From: Comamonadaceae bacterium
Lineage (GTDB): Bacteria > Pseudomonadota > Gammaproteobacteria > Burkholderiales > Burkholderiaceae_C
NCBI GenBank assembly: GCA_947453965.1
Contig: CANGIQ010000001.1
Coordinates: 116,060 to 180,059 of the forward strand
DNA: 64,000 nucleotides
Direction: 5' to 3'
The notes below the pieces were generated by a model. The model saw only the letters and a list, made by a program, of their open reading frames with translations, was not told the DNA's origin and did no database searches. Below, in pieces: positions 55,477 through 64,000 of the stretch (the first letter of the stretch is position 1; every line of letters starts with the position of its first letter). Both the position numbers and the translations under genes were made by a program.

Positions 55477-55922
55477 CTTCCACGCCCAACCCCCGTCCCC
55501 AAGCCGAACCGCGCAGCGCTTTCAAGGTTTTTCGTCGCATCGACACCCGGTGGATGGACAACGATGTGTACGGTCATGTCAACAATGTGGTCTATTACAG
55601 CTGGTTCGATACCGCGGTGAATGCCCATCTGATTGAGCAGGGCGCGCTGGATATCCATCACGGCCAAAACATCGGCCTGGTGATCGAGACCCAGTGCAAT
55701 TACTTTGCACCCTTGGCGTTTCCGCAAATCATCGAAGCCGGGATTCGTGTGGCCAAGCTGGGCTCGTCCAGCGTGCGCTACGAGGTGGGTTTGTTTGCCC
55801 AAGGGGAAGAAATGTGCGCTGCTCGTGGGCACTTTGTGCATGTGTATGTGGATAAAGAAAACCGTCGGCCTGTCCAGGCCCTGCCTTTGAACTTGAAAAC
55901 TGTCTTGGAGAAATTGGTATGA
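55473..55922 (+). CDS. Acyl-CoA thioesterase (4HBT hotdog family)
   Basis: RRIDTRWMDNDVYGHVNNVVYYSWFDTAVNAHLIE; 4-bp overlap with upstream gene. Confidence 0.9.
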   Translation: MTSTPNPRPQAEPRSAFKVFRRIDTRWMDNDVYGHVNNVVYYSWFDTAVNAHLIEQGALDIHHGQNIGLVIETQCNYFAPLAFPQIIEAGIRVAKLGSSSVRYEVGLFAQGEEMCAARGHFVHVYVDKENRRPVQALPLNLKTVLEKLV

Positions 55923-56629
55923 GCACCCCGCAAAATAACGTTGCCGCTGTAGACCACGTGATGAACTCACGCATGTCGGCCCGCGCCTTCACCCAGCAGC
56001 CCGTGTCACGTGCGTTGATTGAAGAAATTTTGCAGGTTGCCAGCCGTGCCCCTTCGGGCACCAACACCCAACCTTGGAAGGTCTATGTGTTGCAAGGCCC
56101 AAGCCGCGACAGCTTGGTCGAGAAGGTGTGCGCGGCACATGAAGCCATGAGCCACAACCCAGAGCTGGCCAAAAACTACCAAGAGCAATACGACTACTAC
56201 CCTGCGAAGTGGGTCAGCCCCTTCATTGACCGCCGCCGTGAAAACGGTTGGGGCCTGTACGGTTTGCTGGGCATTGGCAAGGGCGACAAAGAAAAAATGC
56301 ACTTGCAACACCAACGCAACTTCAAGTTCTTCGATGCGCCGGTGGGCCTGATGTTCACGGTCGATCCTGTGATGGGCCGTGGCTCCATGTTTGACTACGG
56401 CATGTTTGTGCAAAACATCATGTTGGCCGCGCGTGCGCGTGGCTTGCACACCTGCCCACAGGCGGCATGGAACCACTTTCACAGCATCATCTTGCCGCAC
56501 ATTGGCGCGGGCGAGGGCGAAATGTTGGTGTGCGGCATGGCCCTGGGTTATGCGGACGAGAGCGACAAGGTCAACACCTTTGTCACGCCACGCGTGCCTG
56601 TGAGTGAATTTACCCATTGGGTTGCATAA
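55919..56629 (+). CDS. Nitroreductase family protein
   Basis: MNSRMSARAFTQQPVSRALIEEILQVASRAPSGTNTQPWKVYVLQG; YGMFVQNIMLAARARGLHTCPQAAW. Confidence 0.93.
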   Translation: MSTPQNNVAAVDHVMNSRMSARAFTQQPVSRALIEEILQVASRAPSGTNTQPWKVYVLQGPSRDSLVEKVCAAHEAMSHNPELAKNYQEQYDYYPAKWVSPFIDRRRENGWGLYGLLGIGKGDKEKMHLQHQRNFKFFDAPVGLMFTVDPVMGRGSMFDYGMFVQNIMLAARARGLHTCPQAAWNHFHSIILPHIGAGEGEMLVCGMALGYADESDKVNTFVTPRVPVSEFTHWVA

Positions 56630-56647
56630 CCCGAACGACTGACACAG

Positions 56648-57832
56648 ATGATCATCACGAGCCTGCTCGACACCGATCTTTACAAGTTCACCATGATGCA
56701 GGCGGTGCTGCATCAGTTTCCGAGCGCGCAAGTCTCGTACAAGTTCAAGTGTCGCAACCCAGGCGTGGCCTTGGCGCCTTATGTGCAAGAAATTCGTGAC
56801 GAAATTCGCTCGCTGTGCAGCCTGCATTTTCAAGATGCCGAGCTGAACTGGTTGCGCAGCTTGCGCTTCATCAAGAGCGATTTTGTGGATTTCTTGGGTT
56901 TGTTTCGCCTGAACGAAAAATACATTCAAGTCCAGGCCTTGCCCAATGGCGAGATTGACATCAGCATTCAGGGGCCGTGGCTGCACACCATTCCGTTTGA
57001 GATTCCGGTGCTGGCCATCGTCAATGAGGTGTACTTTCGCAACACGCAAAAAGTGCCCGACTTTGTGGAGGGGCGTCGTCGCCTGGATCAAAAAATCGAA
57101 GCGCTGCACGCCGAGCGTTTGAGCGATTTGAAGATTGCAGACTACGGCACCCGCCGCCGTTTTTCCAAAGCTTGGCATGAAGAGTTGCTGCGTGTGTTGG
57201 CCTCCAAATTGGGTACCGGCACGCATGGCCAATTGGCGGGGACCAGCAATGCCTTGTTTGCCATGAAGCTCGGACTCACGCCCTTGGGCACCATGGCACA
57301 TGAGTATTTGCAGGCCTGCCAAGCGCTGGGCCCGCGTTTGCGCGACAGCCAAGTGTTTGGTTTTGAGACCTGGGCCCGCGAATACCGGGGCGACTTGGGC
57401 ATTGCGCTCAGCGATGTGTACGGCATCGAGCCGTTCTTGCGCGATTTCGACATGTACTTTTGCAAGCTGTTTGATGGCGCGCGCCACGACAGCGGGGACC
57501 CATTCACCTGGGGCGAACGCATGATTGCGCACTACCGCAACAACCGCGTGGACCCCATGACCAAAACGCTGATCTTCAGCGATGGTTTGACGGTGGAGCG
57601 CATCATTGCGCTGTACCAGCAGTTCCGGGGGCGTTGCCAATTGGCCTTTGGCATTGGCACCAACCTGACCAATGACCTCGGCTACGAGCCGCTGCAAATT
57701 GTGATCAAGATGGTGGAGTGCAACGGACAGCCCGTGGCCAAGTTGTCAGATACGCCTTCTAAGAACATGTGTGAAGACCAAAAGTACTTGGCTTATCTGC
57801 GGCAGGTGTTTGACATCGAACAGCCGACATAA
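56648..57832 (+). CDS. pncB: Nicotinate phosphoribosyltransferase
   Basis: [98 protein letters not shown]. Confidence 0.97.
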   Translation: MIITSLLDTDLYKFTMMQAVLHQFPSAQVSYKFKCRNPGVALAPYVQEIRDEIRSLCSLHFQDAELNWLRSLRFIKSDFVDFLGLFRLNEKYIQVQALPNGEIDISIQGPWLHTIPFEIPVLAIVNEVYFRNTQKVPDFVEGRRRLDQKIEALHAERLSDLKIADYGTRRRFSKAWHEELLRVLASKLGTGTHGQLAGTSNALFAMKLGLTPLGTMAHEYLQACQALGPRLRDSQVFGFETWAREYRGDLGIALSDVYGIEPFLRDFDMYFCKLFDGARHDSGDPFTWGERMIAHYRNNRVDPMTKTLIFSDGLTVERIIALYQQFRGRCQLAFGIGTNLTNDLGYEPLQIVIKMVECNGQPVAKLSDTPSKNMCEDQKYLAYLRQVFDIEQPT

Positions 57833-57839
57833 ACAGGCC

Positions 57840-59192
57840 ATGAAATACATCCACATCGGGGTTTTGTTTGCCATCGCTTGGGCGCTCAATGCGGTGGCGC
57901 CTGGGCTGCTGGCGCATTTCAGTGGGTTCGACGGTGTGGACGCTGCATTGGCGGCTTCGCTGTGGTGTGCCGGAATTTTTTTGGTGTTTGGATGGGCGTG
58001 CAGTCGTGCAGCAGAGGGGACCTTGTTTCCTAGCTTCACCCTGCAATTGCTGATCGGCATCGTGCTGCACGATGCCTTGGCGCCTTTGTCGACGGAGCTG
58101 ACGTTATCGGTCGTGGTGTGTACAGCGTTGGCTGCGATCATTTTGAAATCAGGCGGCGATGAGATTGAGCGCCAAGACTTTTTGCGCATCGCGTTCCCCA
58201 CGGTCATGATGGCGATTGGGGGTTACTTGGTGACCTTCTTGGTCATGTTCCCATTGCTGCTCTGGCTGGGACTGGATGGCAAAACGGCGGCCTTGTTGGC
58301 CGCCATCATTGGTTCGACCGACCCCGCCGCCTTGATTCCAACTTTGAAACAGTTGGTGTTCAAAGCACCCTTCAAACGCGTGGCCAATTTATCGGTGGCG
58401 GAGAGTGCTTTGAACGATGCGGTGGGGGCCATCTTCGTGGGCGCAGTGGCGACCATGGTGGTGTCGGGCGCTTCGCTGGATAACTTGACGAGTTTGACCA
58501 CAGGCTTGTTCAGTGGTGACAACCTCTTGCATCTGGGGCAACAATTCTTGTTTGGGATCGTTGCGGGTGTGTTGGGTTGGTGTGGCATGTATGCGTTTGA
58601 GCGTTACAAATCGCGCCGACACGAAGCAAAAACACCCGAAGCGCCTTATGACTTCGCGATGGTGTTGGCCGTCCCTTTGCTCACCTTTGTGTTGGCGCAG
58701 GCCATGCATGGCAATGGGTTTTTGGCCGCCTTCGTGGCTGGGTTGTTGGCCAACTTCAACCATGGCACGCATTACTTTCACGGCTTGTTGCATCATCTTG
58801 AGGTCAAAATTGAGAGCGTGGCCAAACCCACCATCTTCATGATGGTGGGGCCGTTTGTGGCGATGGGCGACTTGATGGACACGGCGTGGTTAGGGTTGTG
58901 CGTGGCCTTGTTGTTCATGGGGGTGGCACGGCCATTGGCGGTGTTGATTTCTTTGGCACCAACGTCGATCAGCCTCAAAGAAAAATTGTTTCTGTGCGCT
59001 GTGCGTGAAACTGGCGTGATTCCCGTCGTGTTGGCTGTGATCACGGTGGCCCAGTTTCCCGATCTGAGCTTGCTCATGCCCTTGACGGCCTGGGTGGTGA
59101 TTTGGACCCTGACCCTGTTGCCCGCCATCACGGCGTGGTGGGCACAACATTTGCAGATGCTTGAACATGCATCAACCTCTATTTCTGATTGA
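57840..59192 (+). CDS. Cation:proton antiporter family protein (Na+/H+ exchanger-like)
   Basis: Multi-TM; AAIIGSTDPAALIPTLKQLVFKAPFKRVANLSVAESALNDAVGAIFVGAV. Confidence 0.85.
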   Translation: MKYIHIGVLFAIAWALNAVAPGLLAHFSGFDGVDAALAASLWCAGIFLVFGWACSRAAEGTLFPSFTLQLLIGIVLHDALAPLSTELTLSVVVCTALAAIILKSGGDEIERQDFLRIAFPTVMMAIGGYLVTFLVMFPLLLWLGLDGKTAALLAAIIGSTDPAALIPTLKQLVFKAPFKRVANLSVAESALNDAVGAIFVGAVATMVVSGASLDNLTSLTTGLFSGDNLLHLGQQFLFGIVAGVLGWCGMYAFERYKSRRHEAKTPEAPYDFAMVLAVPLLTFVLAQAMHGNGFLAAFVAGLLANFNHGTHYFHGLLHHLEVKIESVAKPTIFMMVGPFVAMGDLMDTAWLGLCVALLFMGVARPLAVLISLAPTSISLKEKLFLCAVRETGVIPVVLAVITVAQFPDLSLLMPLTAWVVIWTLTLLPAITAWWAQHLQMLEHASTSISD

Positions 59193-59203
59193 AAGACTGA
59201 TCT

Positions 59204-60178
59204 ATGAAACACAAAATCATCGTCGCTTGCCCTATTTTTGAAGAAGTGCTGGCGCGCTTGCATGAGCACTTTGACGTCACCGACAACCAGGCCAACGAAG
59301 TGTGGACCAAAGCCGAATGGACGCACAAGTTGTCACAGCACACGGCGGCGTTGACCACTGGGGCCGACCCGGTCGATGCCGAGGTGTTGGCTGGCTGCCC
59401 ACAGCTCAAGGCGGTGGCCAATATGGCCGTGGGCTACAACAACTTGGATGTGCCGGCCATGACGGCTCGCGGCATCCAAGCCAGCAACACCCCCGATGTG
59501 TTGACCGAAACCACGGCCGACTTTGGTTTTGCCTTGTTGATGGCCACGGCGCGCCGCATCACGGAGAGCGAACATTTCCTGCGCCGTGGCGAGTGGAAGC
59601 AATGGCGCTACGACATGTTTGCCGGCACCGAGGTGCATGGCAGCACGCTGGGCATTTTGGGCATGGGGCGCATTGGCCAAGGTATTGCACGTCGTGGCGC
59701 GCACGGCTTTGGCATGAAGGTGATTTATCACAACCGTTCACGCTTGAGCCCAGAGGCAGAAAGCGAATGCAAAGCCACCTATGTGAGCAAAGAAGAATTG
59801 CTCAAAACCGCCGACCATGTGGTGTTGGTGGTGCCGTACAGCCCGGCATCTCATCACACGATTGGCGCGGCTGAGCTGGCCCACATGAAACCCACGGCCA
59901 CGCTGATCAACATCGCGCGCGGTGGCATCGTCGATGACGCGGCTTTGGCCGTGGCCTTGCGCGAGCGCCGCATTGCCGCCGCAGGTTTGGATGTGTTCGA
60001 AGGCGAACCCAAGGTCCATCCAGATTTGTTGACCGTGCCCAATGTGGTGCTGACACCGCACATCGCCAGCGCGTCTGTGACCACCCGCATGGCCATGGCG
60101 ACCCTGGCGGCCGACAACTTGATCAGCTACCTGACCCAAGGCAAATCGATCACGCCGCTCAACACCGTAGGCGCATGA
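59204..60178 (+). CDS. D-isomer 2-hydroxyacid dehydrogenase (D-glycerate/hydroxypyruvate/glyoxylate reductase type)
   Basis: VANMAVGYNNLDVPAMTARGIQASNTPDVLTETTADFGFALLMATARRI; STLGILGMGRIGQGIARRG; LINIARGGIVDDAALAVAL. Confidence 0.93.
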   Translation: MKHKIIVACPIFEEVLARLHEHFDVTDNQANEVWTKAEWTHKLSQHTAALTTGADPVDAEVLAGCPQLKAVANMAVGYNNLDVPAMTARGIQASNTPDVLTETTADFGFALLMATARRITESEHFLRRGEWKQWRYDMFAGTEVHGSTLGILGMGRIGQGIARRGAHGFGMKVIYHNRSRLSPEAESECKATYVSKEELLKTADHVVLVVPYSPASHHTIGAAELAHMKPTATLINIARGGIVDDAALAVALRERRIAAAGLDVFEGEPKVHPDLLTVPNVVLTPHIASASVTTRMAMATLAADNLISYLTQGKSITPLNTVGA

Positions 60179-61428
60179 TGGAAGTCTGGATCGCCGCCGG
60201 TGTTGGCGTCTTCAACGCCTTGTTGCTGGTGGTGCTGTTGCGCCGCCCCAGTGGCAGCAACGAGGCCTCCAACTTGGTCTTGCAGCAGAGCCTACAAAGC
60301 ATGCACGAAAAGCTCGAACGCATTGAGCGTGAGCTGCGTACCGAAATTGCCGAATCGTCGCGGGGCGGGCGCCAAGAGTTGACGCAAAACCTGGCGTTGT
60401 TTCAGCAAAGCCAAGTGCAGCAACTCACGCTGATGCAAAAAAGCATTAGCGACACGCTGAATCAACAGCTGCAGCAATTGCAAAAAAGCAATGCGGACAA
60501 GCTGGACGAAATGCGCCGCACAGTGGACGAAAAGCTGCAAACCACCTTGGAAAAACGCTTGTCCGAGAGCTTCAAACAAGTGGCCGAACGTTTGGAGCAA
60601 GTCCACAACGGCCTGGGCCAAATGCAAAAACTGGCCGATGGTGTGGGCAGCTTGCAGCGCGTGCTGACCAACGTCAAAACACGTGGCATGTTTGGTGAGG
60701 TGCAGCTAGAAGCCTTGCTCGAACAAGTGCTGACGATTGAGCAATACGCCAAGCAAGTCGAGACCAAACCCCGCAGCAACCAACGGGTGGACTTTGCCAT
60801 CCGCTTTCCAGGCCGAGGCGGCGCAGATGGCGAACCTGTGTGGCTCCCCATCGATGCCAAGTTTCCGCGCGAAGACTACGAGCGCTTGCTCGACGCGCAA
60901 GACCGTGCCGATGCCATCGCGGCTGAAATTGCCGCCAAGGCATTGGAAACGCGGATTCGCACCGAGGCCAAGAGCATTGCCGAAAGCTACTTGGCGCCGC
61001 CGCACACCACCGACTTTGCGATTTTGTTTTTGCCCACCGAAGGCTTGTACGCCGAGGTGTTGCGCCGCCCCGGTTTGATGGACAGCTTGCAGCGCGACTA
61101 CCGCGTCACGCTGGCAGGCCCCACTACCTTGTTGGCCATGCTCAACAGCTTGCACATGGGTTTTCGCACCCTGGCGTTGGAGCAGCAAGCTTCGGAGGTC
61201 TGGAAAGTGTTGGGCGCCGTCAAAACCGAATTTGAGCGCTACGGCGATTGGGTGGAAAAGGTACGCGAGCAAGTGCAAAAAGCAGCCGACACCTTGGACC
61301 GTGCCGACACGCGCAGCCGCCAAATGCGCCGCGCCTTGAAGAACGTCGAAGCCTTGCCCGAAGGCGAGGCCCAAGCGCTGCTGCCCAAGTTTGACGAGGC
61401 TCTGGACGACACGGACGCCAGCGTGTGA
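60175..61428 (+). CDS. rmuC: DNA recombination protein RmuC
   Basis: Coiled-coil N-term; GSLQRVLTNVKTRGMFGEVQLEALLEQVLTIEQYAKQVETKPRSNQRVDFAIRFPG; FLPTEGLYAEVLRRPGL. Confidence 0.95.
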   Translation: MMEVWIAAGVGVFNALLLVVLLRRPSGSNEASNLVLQQSLQSMHEKLERIERELRTEIAESSRGGRQELTQNLALFQQSQVQQLTLMQKSISDTLNQQLQQLQKSNADKLDEMRRTVDEKLQTTLEKRLSESFKQVAERLEQVHNGLGQMQKLADGVGSLQRVLTNVKTRGMFGEVQLEALLEQVLTIEQYAKQVETKPRSNQRVDFAIRFPGRGGADGEPVWLPIDAKFPREDYERLLDAQDRADAIAAEIAAKALETRIRTEAKSIAESYLAPPHTTDFAILFLPTEGLYAEVLRRPGLMDSLQRDYRVTLAGPTTLLAMLNSLHMGFRTLALEQQASEVWKVLGAVKTEFERYGDWVEKVREQVQKAADTLDRADTRSRQMRRALKNVEALPEGEAQALLPKFDEALDDTDASV

Positions 61429-62576
61429 AACGTGAACTCACCAAGCTGATCGCAGGTCAAGTGTGTTTGCATGCCTGCATGGCGGGCATGCGCATGGCGG
61501 CCCCGTTGATGGCCTTGCGCAGTGGCCAGAGCGAGGCGGCCGTGGGTGTGCTGCTGGCCTTGTTTGCCTTGACCCAAGTGTTTTTGGCCTTGCCCGCAGG
61601 GCGTTACGCCGATGTGCATGGTCTCAAGCGTCCCGTGCTGTGGAGTGTGTTGATGGGCTCGGTGGGCGCGGGCGCAGCGGCCCTGTGGCCGATTTTTCCG
61701 GTGCTGTGCTTCAGTGGGTTGATGACGGGGGGGGCGACAGGCGTCGCCATCATTGCCTTGCAGCGCCATGTGGGCCGTGCGGCACAAGGGGTGGCCCAGA
61801 TGAAGCAGGCCTTCAGTTGGCTGTCGATTGCGCCGGCGTTTTCCAACTTCATCGGACCCTTCACCGCGGGCTTGCTGATTGACCACGCGGGTTTTGAATG
61901 GGCCTATGCCGCCATGGCCGCTTTGCCCCTCGTGGCCTGGCTGTGGATTCGCCAAGCCCACGAATTGCCCAAGGTCATCAAACCTGAAGGGCATGAAAAA
62001 AACAGCGCCTGGGATTTGTTGAACGAGCCCATGTTCCGCCGCTTGCTGTTGGTGAATTGGTTCTTGTCGGCGTGCTGGGACGTGCACACCTTTGTGGTGC
62101 CGATCTTGGGCCACGAGCGTGGCTTGAGTGCTTCGGCCATTGGTTCGATCTTGGGCGGCTTTGCGATTGCCGCTGCGTTCATTCGGTTGATGATGCCTTT
62201 TGTGGCGGCACGTTTGCAGGAGTGGCAAGTCATCACCGGCGCCATGCTCATCACCTCGTGCATGTTGGCGGTGTACCCGTTCACCGACACGGCCTGGTTG
62301 ATGGGGTGTTGCTCGGTGTTGTTGGGTCTGTCCTTGGGCGGGGTCCAACCGATGATCATGAGCACCTTGCACCAGATCACGCCTGAGCACCGGCACGGCG
62401 AAGCCCTGGGTTTGCGCCTGATGGGCATCAACGCGTCGAGCGTGTTGATGCCCATGTTGTTTGGTGCCGCAGGCACCGTGATTGGCATCAGCGGTGTGTT
62501 TTGGTGTGTGTCGGCGATAGTGGGCCTGGGCTCACACAGCGCGTATTCGCTCAGAGTTCATAAAACGCACGAATAA
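61425..62576 (+). CDS. MFS transporter (GTG start)
   Basis: Multiple TM segments; FLALPAGRYADVHGLKRPVLWSVLMGSVGAG MFS loop-like motif; 4-bp overlap with rmuC. Confidence 0.88.
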   Translation: MKRELTKLIAGQVCLHACMAGMRMAAPLMALRSGQSEAAVGVLLALFALTQVFLALPAGRYADVHGLKRPVLWSVLMGSVGAGAAALWPIFPVLCFSGLMTGGATGVAIIALQRHVGRAAQGVAQMKQAFSWLSIAPAFSNFIGPFTAGLLIDHAGFEWAYAAMAALPLVAWLWIRQAHELPKVIKPEGHEKNSAWDLLNEPMFRRLLLVNWFLSACWDVHTFVVPILGHERGLSASAIGSILGGFAIAAAFIRLMMPFVAARLQEWQVITGAMLITSCMLAVYPFTDTAWLMGCCSVLLGLSLGGVQPMIMSTLHQITPEHRHGEALGLRLMGINASSVLMPMLFGAAGTVIGISGVFWCVSAIVGLGSHSAYSLRVHKTHE

Positions 62577-63414
62577 AGTCCCAGGCTTCATCGACGCTGT
62601 CGCAGTATCGGAACAAGTCCACGTCTTCGGGCGAGATCACGCCTTCTTCCACCATCACCTGGATGTTGAACAAACGTTTCCAGTAGCTGCTGCCGAACAA
62701 CACAATCGGCACCGGTTTGGCTTTTTTGCATTGCACCAAGGTGAGTGTTTCAAACAACTCATCCATCGTGCCAAAGCCGCCCGGGAAAGCGATCAAGGCC
62801 TTGGCGCGCATCATGAAGTGCATTTTGCGCAGCGCAAAGTAATGGAATTTGAAGCTCAGACCGGGCGTGATGTAGGGGTTGGGGGTTTGCTCATGGGGCA
62901 GGGCAATGTTCAGGCCCACGCTCATGCCACCGGCTTCGCTGGCTCCGCGATTGGCGGCCTCCATGACACCAGGACCGCCCCCGGTGCAGATGTACATTTT
63001 GTGGCCATTGTGTTGGGTGGCGTTGTACTTGGTGATCAGATGCCCCAAGGCGCGTGCTTGCTCGTAAAAACGCGCGTTGCGCACCAGCGTCTGCGCTTGG
63101 GCAATGGCTTGTTCATTGCCGCTGTCCTTGGCCAAGACCAAGGCCTTGTGCGCATCTTCTTCGCTGCGAAAACGGGCGCTGCCAAACACCACCACGGTGT
63201 GCTCAATGCCCAGCGCCTGTTGCGCAATGTCGGGCTTGAGCATTTCGAGTTGAAAGCGAATGCCCCGTGTTTCGCGGCGCAATAAAAACTCAGGGTCGGC
63301 AAAAGCGAGTCGGTTGGACTCGGGAGACAAGGTGTCACCGGGCAGGTGTTGCGCCTTGAGGGTTTCCCAAGCTTCTGCGATACGTCGGTCGTGAGGGTCA
63401 AGCATTCCATCCAT
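62551..63414 (-). CDS. TIGR00730-type Rossmann-fold protein (LOG/lysine decarboxylase-like)
   Basis: VVVFGSARF; YICTGGGPGVMEAANRGASEAGGMSVGLNIALPHEQTPNPYI; LIAFPGGFGTMDELFETLTLVQ. Confidence 0.95.
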   Translation of the reverse strand: MDGMLDPHDRRIAEAWETLKAQHLPGDTLSPESNRLAFADPEFLLRRETRGIRFQLEMLKPDIAQQALGIEHTVVVFGSARFRSEEDAHKALVLAKDSGNEQAIAQAQTLVRNARFYEQARALGHLITKYNATQHNGHKMYICTGGGPGVMEAANRGASEAGGMSVGLNIALPHEQTPNPYITPGLSFKFHYFALRKMHFMMRAKALIAFPGGFGTMDELFETLTLVQCKKAKPVPIVLFGSSYWKRLFNIQVMVEEGVISPEDVDLFRYCDSVDEAWDFIRAFYEL

Positions 63415-63448
63415 GAGGCGATGTTAACGGCAGGACGGACGCGCCCAT

Positions 63449-63474
63449 GAAAAAAGGCTCCCAAAGGAGCCTCT
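63449..63474 (-). terminator. Rho-independent terminator downstream of efp
   Basis: Minus strand AGGCTCC-TTTG-GGAGCCT-TTTTT hairpin with T-run. Confidence 0.85.
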
Positions 63475-63497
63475 TGATGTGGTCAACCTGGTTAGGT

Positions 63498-64000
63498 TTA
63501 GACGCGCTTGCGGTATTCGCCGGTGCGTGTGTCGATTTCGATTTTGTCGCCTTGGGCCACAAACAAAGGCACAGCCACTTCGAAGCCGGTTGCAATTTTG
63601 GCGGGCTTCAACACTTTGCCGGAGGTATCGCCTTTGACAGCAGGTTCTGTCCAAGTGATTTCGCGGGTCACGTTGGTGGGCAATTCGACCGAGATGGCTT
63701 TCTCGTCGTAGAACACCACTTCGAGTTCCATGCCGTCTTCCAAGTAGTTCAGGGCGTCGCCCATGTTGCTGGCTTCGACTTCGTATTGGTTGAAGTCGGC
63801 GTCCATGCAGACGTACATCGGATCAGCGAAGTAAGAGTAGGTGCACTCTTTCTTGTCCAAGATCACTTGGTCCATTTTGTCGTCGGCCTTGAACACGACT
63901 TCGGTACCGAAGTTGGCGATCAGGCTTTTGAGTTTCATGCGAACGGTCGACGAGCCACGACCACCACGTTGGTATTCGGTGCGAAGGACAACCATGGGGT
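63498..64000 (-). CDS. efp: Elongation factor P (5' end beyond the window)
   Basis: [93 protein letters not shown]. Confidence 0.96.
   Translation of the reverse strand, partial: PMVVLRTEYQRGGRGSSTVRMKLKSLIANFGTEVVFKADDKMDQVILDKKECTYSYFADPMYVCMDADFNQYEVEASNMGDALNYLEDGMELEVVFYDEKAISVELPTNVTREITWTEPAVKGDTSGKVLKPAKIATGFEVAVPLFVAQGDKIEIDTRTGEYRKRV

Noticed and set aside
56006-57697. 563-aa minus-strand ORF over the nitroreductase and pncB genes
   Set aside because: Spans two clearly coding genes on the other strand; H/Q-rich composition; GC-codon-bias artefact.
61239-62396. 385-aa minus-strand ORF over rmuC/MFS
   Set aside because: Antisense to well-supported genes; low-complexity R/H/Q-rich translation.
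1-64000. CRISPR arrays, prophage or insertion sequences
   Set aside because: No periodic short repeats, cas genes, integrase, transposase or phage structural proteins were found in the ORF list or by reading.

Overview
The window is a GC-rich bacterial chromosome segment. Protein signatures (RpoD with a K/A/P-rich N-terminus, phasin, EF-P, many Bug receptors) suggest a betaproteobacterium, probably Burkholderiales/Comamonadaceae (inference). About 1-47 kb is a dense mosaic of small catabolic modules. These are: an alpha-hydroxy-acid/TRAP-receptor operon; a RuBisCO-like-protein acid-sugar cluster with ApnO-, OiaX- and OiaK-like genes plus three extra dehydrogenases; a putative aromatic meta-cleavage operon; a CoA-transferase/acyl-CoA dehydrogenase/acyl-CoA ligase region; SDR, cupin and UxaA genes; and a Rieske oxygenase. 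Scattered among them are eight TctC/Bug-type and two TRAP-type periplasmic receptors, with no membrane transporter subunits in the window. A HigB/HigA-like toxin-antitoxin pair interrupts this region. About 47-64 kb is mostly housekeeping (rpoD, dnaG, pncB, rmuC, efp, phasin, HDAC-like, antiporter, LOG-like). No rRNA, tRNA, CRISPR array, prophage or transposase was recognised. The best candidates for new biology are the RLP cluster with extra dehydrogenases, the orphan receptor set, and a DHDPS-family protein that appears to lack the Schiff-base lysine. All family assignments were made by eye from motifs and remembered families; no database search was run.
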